Shown: positions 7,728 to 14,464 of the stretch, piece after piece
How positions within the stretch are numbered: the stretch's first letter is position 1
Layout of the letters: each line of letters opens with the position of its first letter
Translations under genes and position numbers: made by a program
DNA from: Candidatus Parcubacteria bacterium
Lineage (GTDB): Bacteria; Patescibacteriota; Minisyncoccia; Phycocordibacterales; UBA918
Direction: 5' to 3'
Assembly: GCA_009995385.1 (NCBI GenBank)
Contig: JAACPT010000011.1
Span: 1 to 32,481, forward strand
DNA length: 32,481 nucleotides
Notes under the pieces: model-generated
What the model was told of the DNA's origin: nothing
Database searches by the model: none
What the model saw: only the letters and a program-made list of their open reading frames with translations

Positions 7728-7738
7728 GAACACATAAT

Positions 7739-8542
7739 ATGGAATCATTAATTGTCAACAGTGGTATCGTCGCCCTTCTTATTCTTATGTACGTAACCGG
7801 TGTCTTTGTTATTGCCTTTTTACGAGAAGACAATAGTATTATGGATATTGCATACGGTCCGGCTTTTTTGTTCAGTATCGGTGGAGCTACCCTTCTTACT
7901 GGAAACTTTACGCTATCACCGCTCATTATCAGTAGTGGTATTGCCCTGTGGAGCATACGCCTTAGTACCCGCATCTTCCAAAAAAATCATGGTAAACCAG
8001 AAGACTTCCGTTACGCCAAATGGCGAAGCACTTGGAACGAACGCGGACGCTGGTATTTTTTCATTCGTAGTTATTTGCAAATAAATATCTTGCAAGGAGT
8101 TATTATTTTTTTAGTAGCACTGCCTGGTATAGTTGCCCTATCTACAGTAAGCAATCCTTCCCCACTCGCACTATACTTTGGAACGGCGATATTTTTATTT
8201 GGGCTCACATATGAGACTATCGCTGATTGGCAACTTGACCGTTTTATCGCTAACAAGCGCTCTGGCACTGAGAACGCCAACTTAATGAAGACGGGGCTTT
8301 TTGCGTACAGCCGTCGGCCAAACTACTTTGGTGAAACCCTCATCTGGTGGGGACTCGCTATCATTGTTTCACCGTTGCCATATGGTTGGATCGCGTTTGT
8401 CAGTCCAATAGTGATTACGTTCATTGTTACTAAAGTAACTGGTCCAATGCTTGAACAAGCCTTTTTAGAAAAGTTCCCTGAGGAATATAATTTGTACATG
8501 AAACAGGTGAATTATTTAGTACCTGGACCGAGAAGAGATTAG
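7739..8542 (+). CDS. DUF1295 / steroid 5-alpha-reductase-like membrane protein
   Basis: This 267-residue protein has about seven hydrophobic segments. Motifs of the DUF1295 family, related to 5-alpha-reductases and isoprenylcysteine methyltransferases, are present: DEDFRYAKWR-like sequence at about 87-96 (EDFRYAKWRS), ADWQLDRF at about 162-169, and the C-terminal GLFAYSRRPNYFGE block followed by WWGL. Such proteins use NADPH or S-adenosylmethionine on lipids, but this family's substrate is not established. TACAAT at 7722-7727 ends 11 bases before ATG 7739. The divergent promoter is shared with the gene on the other strand. Confidence 0.88.
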   Translation: MESLIVNSGIVALLILMYVTGVFVIAFLREDNSIMDIAYGPAFLFSIGGATLLTGNFTLSPLIISSGIALWSIRLSTRIFQKNHGKPEDFRYAKWRSTWNERGRWYFFIRSYLQINILQGVIIFLVALPGIVALSTVSNPSPLALYFGTAIFLFGLTYETIADWQLDRFIANKRSGTENANLMKTGLFAYSRRPNYFGETLIWWGLAIIVSPLPYGWIAFVSPIVITFIVTKVTGPMLEQAFLEKFPEEYNLYMKQVNYLVPGPRRD

Positions 8543-8551
8543 ATTAAATGA

Positions 8552-8576
8552 GGGGCGCCCGCGAAGCGGGCGCCCC
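8552..8576. other. 11-bp GC-only hairpin between two plus-strand genes
   Basis: GGGGCGCCCGC (8552-8562) pairs perfectly with GCGGGCGCCCC (8566-8576) across a GAA loop. No T-run follows, and ATG 8586 lies 9 bases after the stem. It may be a weak or factor-dependent terminator, an RNA-stability element, or a brake on translation of the hydrolase gene. Confidence 0.6.
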
Positions 8577-8585
8577 TCCCGTCAC

Positions 8586-9206
8586 ATGAACACCATTCGT
8601 CCTACTCACCTCTTCATCGTTGCAAGTATCCTTCTCTTTGGAGGTTGGTTCTTTTGGCCGAATCCGACTCCACTTTTACCAACCGCCGGTACAACAGTAG
8701 TCATGTTTGGTGACAGTCTTGCAGCTGGAACGGGGGCTACCTTAGGAGGCGATATTGCTAGCCGTCTCAGCACACATCTTGAAATGCCCGTCCGTAATCT
8801 TGGAGTACCTGGTGACACTACTGCTACTGGACTCGCACGAGCAAACACCCTTTCGGCGGTCGACCCACGCGTAGTTATTGTTCTTCTCGGCGGAAATGAC
8901 GCACTCAAAAAGGTACCAATCAAAGAAACATTTTCAAACCTCGCCTCGCTCATCGAATATATCCAATCTATCGGGGCGACAGTAATCCTCGTCGGTGAAC
9001 CTGGTGGTCTCTATGGAAATAGTTATGAAAAAGAATATGAACGACTAGCCAAAAAATATCGCACTTTTTACATACCCAATATTCTCTCTGGACTCATTGG
9101 TCGCACCGAATACATGAGTGACTATATTCACCCCAACGACGCTGGCTACGAAAAAGCGACGGCTCGAATACTTCCAGTGGTGAATACAGCCTTACGAAAT
9201 TTTTAG
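8586..9206 (+). CDS. Membrane-anchored or secreted SGNH/GDSL hydrolase
   Basis: The protein has 206 residues. An N-terminal hydrophobic segment (about 8-25) is a signal anchor or signal peptide, so the enzyme probably works outside the membrane. The SGNH signature is complete: S44 in FGDSLAAG, a glycine in block II (NLGVPGDT), N104 in GGND, and D179/H182 in SDYIHPND. It resembles TesA-like lysophospholipase/arylesterases, which hydrolyse lipid or acetyl esters. The true substrate is unknown. No promoter is visible, so it is probably read from the upstream DUF1295 gene through the 8552-8576 hairpin. A membrane-lipid role for both genes is possible. Confidence 0.93.
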   Translation: MNTIRPTHLFIVASILLFGGWFFWPNPTPLLPTAGTTVVMFGDSLAAGTGATLGGDIASRLSTHLEMPVRNLGVPGDTTATGLARANTLSAVDPRVVIVLLGGNDALKKVPIKETFSNLASLIEYIQSIGATVILVGEPGGLYGNSYEKEYERLAKKYRTFYIPNILSGLIGRTEYMSDYIHPNDAGYEKATARILPVVNTALRNF

Positions 9207-9405
9207 TGAAGGTGTCCTTCTCGTAAAATTCTAATGAGTGCTTGTTCATCTGCATCAAGCACTTGGTTATTAGCAAGCTTACGAATAATTTCGAAATACT
9301 GCGTCTCACCCATTTCTTCTTTTAATTCTTCAAGGGTCTTTTTTGTGCCTCATGTCCAGCTCGCTCTCCACGTTGATCAATATTGCTACTATATTCGTAT
9401 TTCAT
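9203..9405 (-). pseudogene. Small gene broken by a -1 frameshift in an A6 run
   Basis: From ATG 9405 the minus strand reads MKYEYSSNIDQRGERAGHEAQK and then leaves frame at a run of six A (9344-9339), reaching a TAA a few codons on. In the -1 frame the protein continues naturally as KTLEELKEEMGETQYFEIIR and so on, down to a TAA at 9205-9203. One extra A would restore a 67-residue acidic helical protein. TACACT (9415-9410) ends 4 bases before the ATG, so a promoter remains. It could be a recent pseudogene, programmed frameshifting, or a homopolymer sequencing error. The function is not recognised. Confidence 0.6.
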
Positions 9406-9447
9406 ACCTAGTGTACTAATTATTTATGAAATAAGTATATCAGATTA

Positions 9448-9789
9448 TCAGGTTGTTCTACTGAGGTAGATTGAAAGTGCAACAGTATCAGAATTTGTCA
9501 AAATAGTGCCACGGTCGGATATATAGAAAAATGCTTCATCAATTGAAAACCGTTGTAGTCGTATGTCGAGTGAGTTAGTAATGAGATGCTGACTAAAAAT
9601 TTTTCCGGTAGCCGTTAGACCCGTAAAATTGCCGTCAGCGTCTTGAGAGAAGGACACTGGTACATCATGTTCACTCGTAAGGAAATTCTCGTTGGTATAC
9701 AACGTTGGTATCGCTGCGAACACTGGTAAAGCTACCGCTTCTAGAAAGAAACATACCAATACCATACCCAGTACTAATGACCGTCTCAT
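9448..9789 (-). CDS. Small secreted hypothetical protein
   Basis: From ATG 9789 the protein has 113 residues. A clear signal peptide is present: MRRSLVLGMVLV, then a hydrophobic core ending in PVFAA (cleavage around residue 26). The mature part (about 87 residues) is beta-rich and has no cysteine. I do not recognise a family. TATAGT on minus (9804-9799) ends 9 bases before the ATG, matching other leaderless promoters here. A TTG start two codons upstream is less likely. Confidence 0.65.
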   Translation of the reverse strand: MRRSLVLGMVLVCFFLEAVALPVFAAIPTLYTNENFLTSEHDVPVSFSQDADGNFTGLTATGKIFSQHLITNSLDIRLQRFSIDEAFFYISDRGTILTNSDTVALSIYLSRTT

Positions 9790-9870
9790 GTGCAAGATAC
9801 TATAGAACTAGTTTTTTTTCTGTCAAGTTTACTATTGAATCAGTATATAAATTATCTCTTTTATTATTAC

Positions 9871-10293
9871 TTATTTATGAGTTGGCAATTGCCTCGAGCG
9901 AATAGAACCATATATAAACGTACCAATGAACATGCCAGCGATGGCATAGAGAAGAGGCCAATTTCCAGTTCCTACTGACGCAAGGGAAGTGGCTGGACAA
10001 ATACCCGCTATTCCCCAACCCATACCGAAAAGAATTGCCCCCACAATTGTCCGACTGGTCACTGGAAAACCATCATGACCATCAAAACTCTCACCATAGG
10101 GTGGTTTACGAAGCAAACGAGGTACCAGTTGATAGGTGAAAAGTGTGACCAAGAGTGCTACGCCGATGACCAGTATAAGCCCAAGGTCTTCAAGGCGTAG
10201 AAATGAGAGTACAATCTCTGGTTTAGTAGCGCCAGAAAAAGCCAGACCAAAACCAAAAATCATTCCGCCAATATACATAGTGAGTTTTACCAT
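9871..10293 (-). CDS. YeeE/YedE-type transporter, second half
   Basis: The protein has 140 residues and about four membrane helices. It carries the family motif GWGIAGICPA with C99. It corresponds to the second half of YeeE/YedE (TsuA-like) proteins, which take up thiosulfate or related sulfur compounds using membrane cysteines. The start overlaps the end of the first-half gene by 7 bases, so the two are coupled and should form one transporter. This arrangement resembles the paired two-subunit members of the family. Confidence 0.88.
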   Translation of the reverse strand: MVKLTMYIGGMIFGFGLAFSGATKPEIVLSFLRLEDLGLILVIGVALLVTLFTYQLVPRLLRKPPYGESFDGHDGFPVTSRTIVGAILFGMGWGIAGICPATSLASVGTGNWPLLYAIAGMFIGTFIYGSIRSRQLPTHK

Positions 10294-10751
10294 ACCAGTA
10301 CCTTACTTGTGAATAATGCAACTGCAATTGCTGTAGCGAGGAATGTGACTGTCGCAACTAATGATACTTTCTCTAATGACGCTAATCCGCATATAGCATG
10401 TCCTGAGGTGCATCCTCCTGACATTCGAGCACCTACACCAACTAGTATTCCACCCAGTAACAGTCTCCACCACGGGATAGTAGTGATAATCGTAGAGCCA
10501 TATAGCGAGAGATAAACCACTCCCCCAGAGACGATACCGCCTACCAGGAACCATTTCCACCCACGTGATTGTATATACCAATTAGTCTGGAAGAACCATC
10601 CTTTATGTACATATGACCACACTACTGTATAAAATGATGAGATCCCTACTACTAATCCGGTTGCAATAAATGGGATGGAAATACCAATCCCGACCAGTAA
10701 TCCGCCGAATGCATAATTGCAAAGCCCTAGCGGAAAAAATGTTTCTAACAT
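10287..10751 (-). CDS. YeeE/YedE-type transporter, first half
   Basis: The protein has 154 residues and about four membrane helices. It carries the family motif GARMSGGCTSGHAICG with C114 and C121. These cysteines are the expected handover points for sulfur in thiosulfate-type transporters of this family. It is followed without a gap by the second-half gene. TACAAT on minus (10765-10760) ends 8 bases before ATG 10751, so the transcript is probably leaderless. No rhodanese or persulfide dioxygenase gene, often found nearby in other genomes, is seen here. Confidence 0.88.
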   Translation of the reverse strand: MLETFFPLGLCNYAFGGLLVGIGISIPFIATGLVVGISSFYTVVWSYVHKGWFFQTNWYIQSRGWKWFLVGGIVSGGVVYLSLYGSTIITTIPWWRLLLGGILVGVGARMSGGCTSGHAICGLASLEKVSLVATVTFLATAIAVALFTSKVLVW

Positions 10752-10822
10752 ACGTATTCATTGTACAACGTAATTTACCACTTGACGTCAGTTCTCTTTG
10801 AACAAGAAAACTAAAAAATACC

Positions 10823-10863
10823 TTGCAAACAGATGGTGGTGTGATACGATTTCGGCAATCGTG
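10823..10863 (+). promoter_or_regulatory. Candidate infC promoter and start-site hairpin
   Basis: TTGCAA (10823-10828) and TACGAT (10845-10850) are spaced 16 bases apart. Overlapping the -10 box, ACGATT (10846-10851) and AATCGT (10857-10862) form a 6-bp hairpin with a TCGGC loop. Transcription would begin near 10857, giving a leader of about 60 bases. The promoter match is moderate. Confidence 0.4.
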
Positions 10864-10918
10864 AGACCGTGGATATTTTAGTACACGCATTCTCCTTTTA
10901 TCACGTAACCCCATTAAT

Positions 10919-11599
10919 TTGCGAACACCACAAAAGCAGTTTTCCGGAAAAGATACTCGAACGAGGATTAATCAGGCAATTCGGGCGTCCGAACTACGGG
11001 TCATCGGACCTGATAATGAAAACTTAGGGACACTCTCACTTGCAAATGCGCTCAAAGAAGCAGAAAAGCGGAAGCTTGATCTGATTGAAATCTCCCCAAA
11101 CGCAAAACCGCCAGTGGCTAAAATCACTGACTTTGGTCAATATCGATACGAAACAAAACGTAAAGCGAGCGTCGCAAAAGCCAAAGCGCACGTAACCGAA
11201 ACTAAAAGTGCCCAAGTAAAAATCGGCACTGGTGAACACGACCAGCAACTTAAAGCCAAGCGTATTGCTGAATGGCTCGAAGAAGGACACCGAGTAAAAG
11301 TTGACCTCTTCTTATGGGGACGCTACAAATACATGGAATCAGGCTTCCTTAAAGAACGTCTCGACCGGTTTCTTAAAATCATACCGTCTGAATATAAAAT
11401 TGCAGATCCTATTAAGAAAAGTCCTAAAGGATTTACCACCACCCTCGAACGTGTCCCTGGTGGAAGTAAGGTTCATAAGCCTAAAGTGCTTGAAGAAGTG
11501 AAGAAAGAATCTGACGGAAAGAAACCTTTTTCCGAAAAATCTGAGAATAAATCAAGAAAGAAGTCTCTTGATGACCTCCTAGAGTCAGGAATGATTTAA
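10919..11599 (+). CDS. infC: Translation initiation factor IF-3
   Basis: IF-3 binds the 30S subunit and checks start codon-initiator tRNA pairing. The N domain is clear (TRINQAIRASELRVIGPDNE, about 15-34), the linker is lysine-rich, and the C domain ends PKGFTTTLERVPGG. About 45 extra Lys/Glu/Ser-rich residues follow, making 226 residues against about 180 usual. No ATG fits. TTG 10919 gives the product described, and an in-frame ATT at 10913 is just upstream; ATT is the well-known self-regulating start of infC in E. coli. Neither has a visible Shine-Dalgarno sequence. The gene ends in its own terminator, so it is separated from rpmI-rplT. Confidence 0.95.
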   Translation: MRTPQKQFSGKDTRTRINQAIRASELRVIGPDNENLGTLSLANALKEAEKRKLDLIEISPNAKPPVAKITDFGQYRYETKRKASVAKAKAHVTETKSAQVKIGTGEHDQQLKAKRIAEWLEEGHRVKVDLFLWGRYKYMESGFLKERLDRFLKIIPSEYKIADPIKKSPKGFTTTLERVPGGSKVHKPKVLEEVKKESDGKKPFSEKSENKSRKKSLDDLLESGMI

Positions 11600-11601
11600 T
11601 A

Positions 11602-11641
11602 GAAAATATCGGTCGACCCCATGGGGTCGACCGATATTTTC
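11602..11641. terminator. 40-bp perfect palindrome, terminator of infC
   Basis: Bases 11602-11641 are identical to their reverse complement, centred on CATG at 11620-11623. As RNA this is an 18-bp stem with a 4-base loop ending in ATTTTC. It begins 2 bases after the infC stop. Confidence 0.8.
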
Positions 11642-11749
11642 TGATAAGAAAAAAGCATCTATTTACGCATATTTCAGTAATGATTGAAAAATAAATGCAC
11701 AGTATCCATACTAAATAGTATTTTGACGGACATATAACAAAGGTAACGC

Positions 11750-11778
11750 TGGACTTTTATGCTGTAATACGGTATATT
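11750..11778 (+). promoter_or_regulatory. Promoter of rpmI-rplT
   Basis: TGGACT (11750-11755) and TATATT (11773-11778) are spaced 17 bases apart. The start would be near 11785, giving a leader of about 50 bases before ATG 11836. Confidence 0.5.
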
Positions 11779-11789
11779 TTGCCCACTTT

Positions 11790-11806
11790 GCCACTTCCCT
11801 TGTGGC
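11790..11806 (+). other. Leader hairpin before rpmI
   Basis: GCCAC (11790-11794) pairs with GTGGC (11802-11806) across a 7-base loop. In other bacteria L20 represses its own operon by binding a leader structure, so this could be such a site. The short stem gives only weak support. Confidence 0.3.
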
Positions 11807-11835
11807 TGAAGCCCGATCAAAAAAATTGCAATTTT

Positions 11836-12027
11836 ATGAAAACAAACAAGTCATTCACCAAGCGCATTAAGGTGACCAAAAACGGTAAGCTTATCGCGCG
11901 TAAGCCAGGACAAAACCACTTCAATGCTCGCCAGACTGGTCGTGACCGTCTCGCGCGTAAGCGAACACAGCTACTCACTTTGAGTAAGCGTATTACTCGC
12001 CGCTTCCTGCCAAAAACAGGCGCTTAA
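11836..12027 (+). CDS. rpmI: Ribosomal protein L35 (bL35)
   Basis: This 63-residue basic protein begins MKTNKSFTKRIKVTKNGK and contains RKPGQNHFNA and the KRITRRFLP block typical of L35. It belongs to the 50S subunit. ATG 11836 is chosen over the longer open frame because it gives the family N terminus; no Shine-Dalgarno sequence is visible. rplT follows after 23 bases, the usual L35-L20 pair. Confidence 0.95.
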   Translation: MKTNKSFTKRIKVTKNGKLIARKPGQNHFNARQTGRDRLARKRTQLLTLSKRITRRFLPKTGA

Positions 12028-12050
12028 TTATTCAGTAATCAGAACCAGGT

Positions 12051-12398
12051 ATGGCACGTGTAAAAGGAGGTCTTATGGCCCAAAAGCGCCGACGCAATAT
12101 CCTCGATGAAGTAAAGGGATACCGTCTCCAACGCTCAAAGAAGAAGCGTGTCGCTCGTGAAGCGATTTACCACGCACAATTGCATTCATTTGCACACCGT
12201 AAAGACAAAAAGAACGACTTCCGTCGTCTCTGGACTGTCCGCATCAATGCTGCACTAATGGCCCACGGCCTCAAGTACAGCCGCTTCATCAACGCCCTCA
12301 AGACCAAAAAGATCGAGCTCGACCGTAAAGTACTCGCCACTATCGCAGTAGAAAACGGAGAGGCATTCGATAGAATTGTCGCAGAAGTTTCGAAGTAA
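12051..12398 (+). CDS. rplT: Ribosomal protein L20 (bL20)
   Basis: This 115-residue protein is normal in length for L20, which is needed early in 50S assembly and in many bacteria represses its own operon. The family N terminus MARVKGG and the strongly conserved RRLWTVRINAA are present. The N-terminal extension is somewhat divergent (QKRRRNILDEVKGYRLQRSK). It is the last gene of the rpmI-rplT unit and is followed by a strong terminator. Confidence 0.97.
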   Translation: MARVKGGLMAQKRRRNILDEVKGYRLQRSKKKRVAREAIYHAQLHSFAHRKDKKNDFRRLWTVRINAALMAHGLKYSRFINALKTKKIELDRKVLATIAVENGEAFDRIVAEVSK

Positions 12399-12406
12399 CA
12401 ACTTCT

Positions 12407-12440
12407 AAAAAGCCACGACCCATTGGGTCGTGGCTTTTTT
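12407..12440. terminator. Bidirectional terminator between rplT and the beta-CASP gene
   Basis: AAAAAGCCACGACCC (12407-12421) pairs with GGGTCGTGGCTTTTT (12425-12439) across ATT. A-runs and T-runs on either side serve both strands. It ends inside the stop codon of the convergent gene. Confidence 0.92.
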
Positions 12441-13806
12441 AAAAATCTATTTCAACTTCAGCGTTCGGCTCTGGCACCATAGCATTCACACCGAGATAAT
12501 CACGCAAGCGCTGGGTCAAAAACAGTGATGACCGCTCCTCTCCCATAGTGACAAATATTTGTTTCGGTGGCTTTGCTTCCGTTCCCTTATGGACAAGGGC
12601 GACAAGTTGGTCACGGTCAGCGTGACCAGAAAATCCACGGATAGTTTCTACCTGCGCTTTTACCTTCACTTCCATCCGGTCAATCCAGATCTGCTTTGCA
12701 CCATCTTGCAGTAGCCGACCGACACTGCCAACGGTTTGATACCCCACGAGAAGTAACGTGGTATTAGCGTCGTCTAGATACTGCTTTTCATGTTGACGGA
12801 TGCGACCACCATGGCTCATTCCAGAACCGGCAATGATAATCTTCGGGCTATTATCACGAGCAATCATGCTTGATTCTTTCATTGTCTCAGTAAAAGAAAG
12901 ACCTGCAAATAAGAAAATATCATCACCATTTTTAATTTGCTCCTGCACTTCTGGTTTTAAGTATTTCGTCGAATCGCGGTAAATATCGGTTACTTTAATT
13001 GCTAGTGGTGAATCAAGATATGTCTTAATGAATGGAACCGATTTTGTCTCGATAAGGTTATTAATCTCAAATAAAATACCTTGCGTACGCTCCAGTGAGA
13101 AAGCCGGGATAATGAGTGTTCCCCGATTTCTGACCGTCTCACGGATGTGGTGTTGCAAAAGCGCTGTGCGTTCTGCAACTTCTTCGTGCACCCGATCTCC
13201 ATACACACTTTCCATGATTAGATAGTCGTAACCAGTCGGTACTTCTGGTTCACCCATTAGCGGCTGTGGGACATTACCCACGTCTCCAGTGAAAACAACC
13301 GATTTACCAGCCCGATTAAAATGCACCATTGCCGACCCGAGAATATGTCCAGCATCAGTTAATTCCACGTCAACTGAATCGGCAAGATGCACTGTCTCGT
13401 GGTATTCGATTGTCTTCCAAAGCGAAAGTGCCTGATCAATATCAATTTGTGAATACAGTGGCTCCCGCTTGTCTCGTTCTGCTTCAAATTCCATAATTTT
13501 AAGTGCGTCATCAAACATGACGCGAGCAAGTAAACGAGTAGGAGTAGTCGAATAAATGGCCCCCTGAAATCCATCTTTTACTAACTTTGGAATGCGCCCA
13601 ATATGATCAGCATGCGCGTGAGTGACAAATAAAGCATCAATCTGTGCTGGATTATAGACAAATGGCTTTTCATTTATTTCCTGCGCAAAATTGTCACCCT
13701 GCACTAATCCACAATCTACTAACACTGCCAGTTTGCCGGTATCAAGCATGAAGTTTGCCCCCGTGACTGATCCGACTCCTCCATAAAAACCTATTGTTGC
13801 GCTCAT
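12439..13806 (-). CDS. Beta-CASP metallo-beta-lactamase-fold ribonuclease-like protein
   Basis: The protein has 455 residues. The metal-binding motif THAHADH (62-68) is followed by DAGHILGSA, FTGDVGN and the beta-CASP blocks, including GSGMSHGGR and GFSGHAD near the C terminus. This is the CPSF73/YSH1-like group (COG1236 type), whose members are zinc endo- or exoribonucleases. It is likely an RNA-processing or RNA-decay enzyme in the cytoplasm, though the exact RNA target cannot be told. It starts one base after the stop of the small membrane protein gene upstream (TGA-T-ATG), so the two are coupled. Confidence 0.93.
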   Translation of the reverse strand: MSATIGFYGGVGSVTGANFMLDTGKLAVLVDCGLVQGDNFAQEINEKPFVYNPAQIDALFVTHAHADHIGRIPKLVKDGFQGAIYSTTPTRLLARVMFDDALKIMEFEAERDKREPLYSQIDIDQALSLWKTIEYHETVHLADSVDVELTDAGHILGSAMVHFNRAGKSVVFTGDVGNVPQPLMGEPEVPTGYDYLIMESVYGDRVHEEVAERTALLQHHIRETVRNRGTLIIPAFSLERTQGILFEINNLIETKSVPFIKTYLDSPLAIKVTDIYRDSTKYLKPEVQEQIKNGDDIFLFAGLSFTETMKESSMIARDNSPKIIIAGSGMSHGGRIRQHEKQYLDDANTTLLLVGYQTVGSVGRLLQDGAKQIWIDRMEVKVKAQVETIRGFSGHADRDQLVALVHKGTEAKPPKQIFVTMGEERSSLFLTQRLRDYLGVNAMVPEPNAEVEIDF

Positions 13807-13807
13807 A

Positions 13808-14179
13808 TCATTTCATTCTATAGGTCCGAAATACGAAATGTGCGAGTAATCCCCCACTCAGTCCCAAAAGTAGATCTTGCGTTGTATCTATGACATACAC
13901 CATTGGATCATACAATCCTGCATACCGTTCAAACACCTCCCAGCCAACAATAATGACGAGGATAATCATTAATACCGTCTTGGTCGTTGGATTCATCCGT
14001 AAAAAACGAAGTGTTGAAAGGGCGTGTACTCCTAAACCAATCAACAAACCTCCCCAAAAATGCATAAAAATATCAAACCACCAGAAGTACCAATAAAGAG
14101 AAGCAGCCATCGCCATAGAATGGACCAAGGCAAAGAGACCAGCAAATATAAGAAAAATAATAACAATACTATGCACCAT
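13808..14179 (-). CDS. Small four-helix membrane protein, DUF2238/VanZ-like
   Basis: This 123-residue protein has four hydrophobic helices. The pattern is FDIFMHFWGG in helix 2, WEVFERYAG after helix 3 and DTTQDLLLGLSGGLL in helix 4. This resembles DUF2238 (YjdF) and VanZ-like membrane proteins, which have no settled activity. A minus-strand TACTAT (14193-14188) ends 8 bases before ATG 14179, so it is probably leaderless. It is the first gene of a two-gene unit with the beta-CASP protein. Co-function is not obvious. Confidence 0.7.
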   Translation of the reverse strand: MVHSIVIIFLIFAGLFALVHSMAMAASLYWYFWWFDIFMHFWGGLLIGLGVHALSTLRFLRMNPTTKTVLMIILVIIVGWEVFERYAGLYDPMVYVIDTTQDLLLGLSGGLLAHFVFRTYRMK

Positions 14180-14218
14180 ACAGTTCTATAGTAGCAAGAA
14201 ATGGACTTGTCGCGAAGG

Positions 14219-14247
14219 AAAAAGCTCCCTAGAGGGGGAGCCTTTTT
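14219..14247. terminator. Hairpin terminator upstream of the DUF2238-like gene
   Basis: GCTCCC (14224-14229) pairs with GGGAGC (14236-14241), flanked by AAAAA and, after one bulged C, TTTTT. On the minus strand it ends with a T-run. It therefore closes a transcript coming from 14250-14415, not the gene that starts at 14179. Confidence 0.7.
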
Positions 14248-14249
14248 CA

Positions 14250-14415
14250 TGGAACCACGCGTATGCTCCTGATGAATGACACCAGGTGGGCGCCTTTTCT
14301 AATCGGATTATTCGAAATCTCTTGCGAGTTCTCGGCACCAATCATGACTGCAGGTAGCCCGGAACGAATGTAATCAGAACATACGTATATGGTTCCATTA
14401 ATAAGCGTATCATAA
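14250..14415 (-). other. Undetermined transcript between two terminators
   Basis: This 166-base stretch lies between the ndk terminator and the hairpin at 14219-14247, so it may be a short unit of its own. It holds only tiny frames: a minus frame ending at 14247 (MIGAENSQEISNNPIRKG onward, 33 residues from its last ATG) and a plus frame of 33 residues. As minus-strand RNA, GGTGCC and GGCGCC can pair around a CTC-GCAA-GAG tetraloop hairpin. A small RNA or small protein gene is possible, and no known family is recognised. Confidence 0.3.
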
Positions 14416-14446
14416 AAACGGTCGGGCACATAGTGCCCGACCGTTT
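14416..14446 (-). terminator. Terminator of ndk
   Basis: AAACGGTCGGGCAC (14416-14429) pairs with GTGCCCGACCGTTT (14433-14446) across a 3-base loop. On the minus strand it begins 18 bases after the ndk stop and ends in TTTTT. Confidence 0.9.
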
Positions 14447-14464
14447 AACATTGGTAGCGTGAAA

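Noticed and set aside
7699-7974. N-terminal extension of the membrane protein to 7974
   Set aside because: It would run through the divergent promoter and the start of the DUF1295 gene, and it has no start signal.
10782-10790. TGACGTCA palindrome between the YeeE genes and infC
   Set aside because: 8-bp palindromes are expected by chance, and it is not placed well relative to either promoter.
14265-14340. tRNA-like sequence ending in GGCACCA
   Set aside because: No T arm of 5 bp with a 7-base loop and no matching acceptor strand at the right distance.
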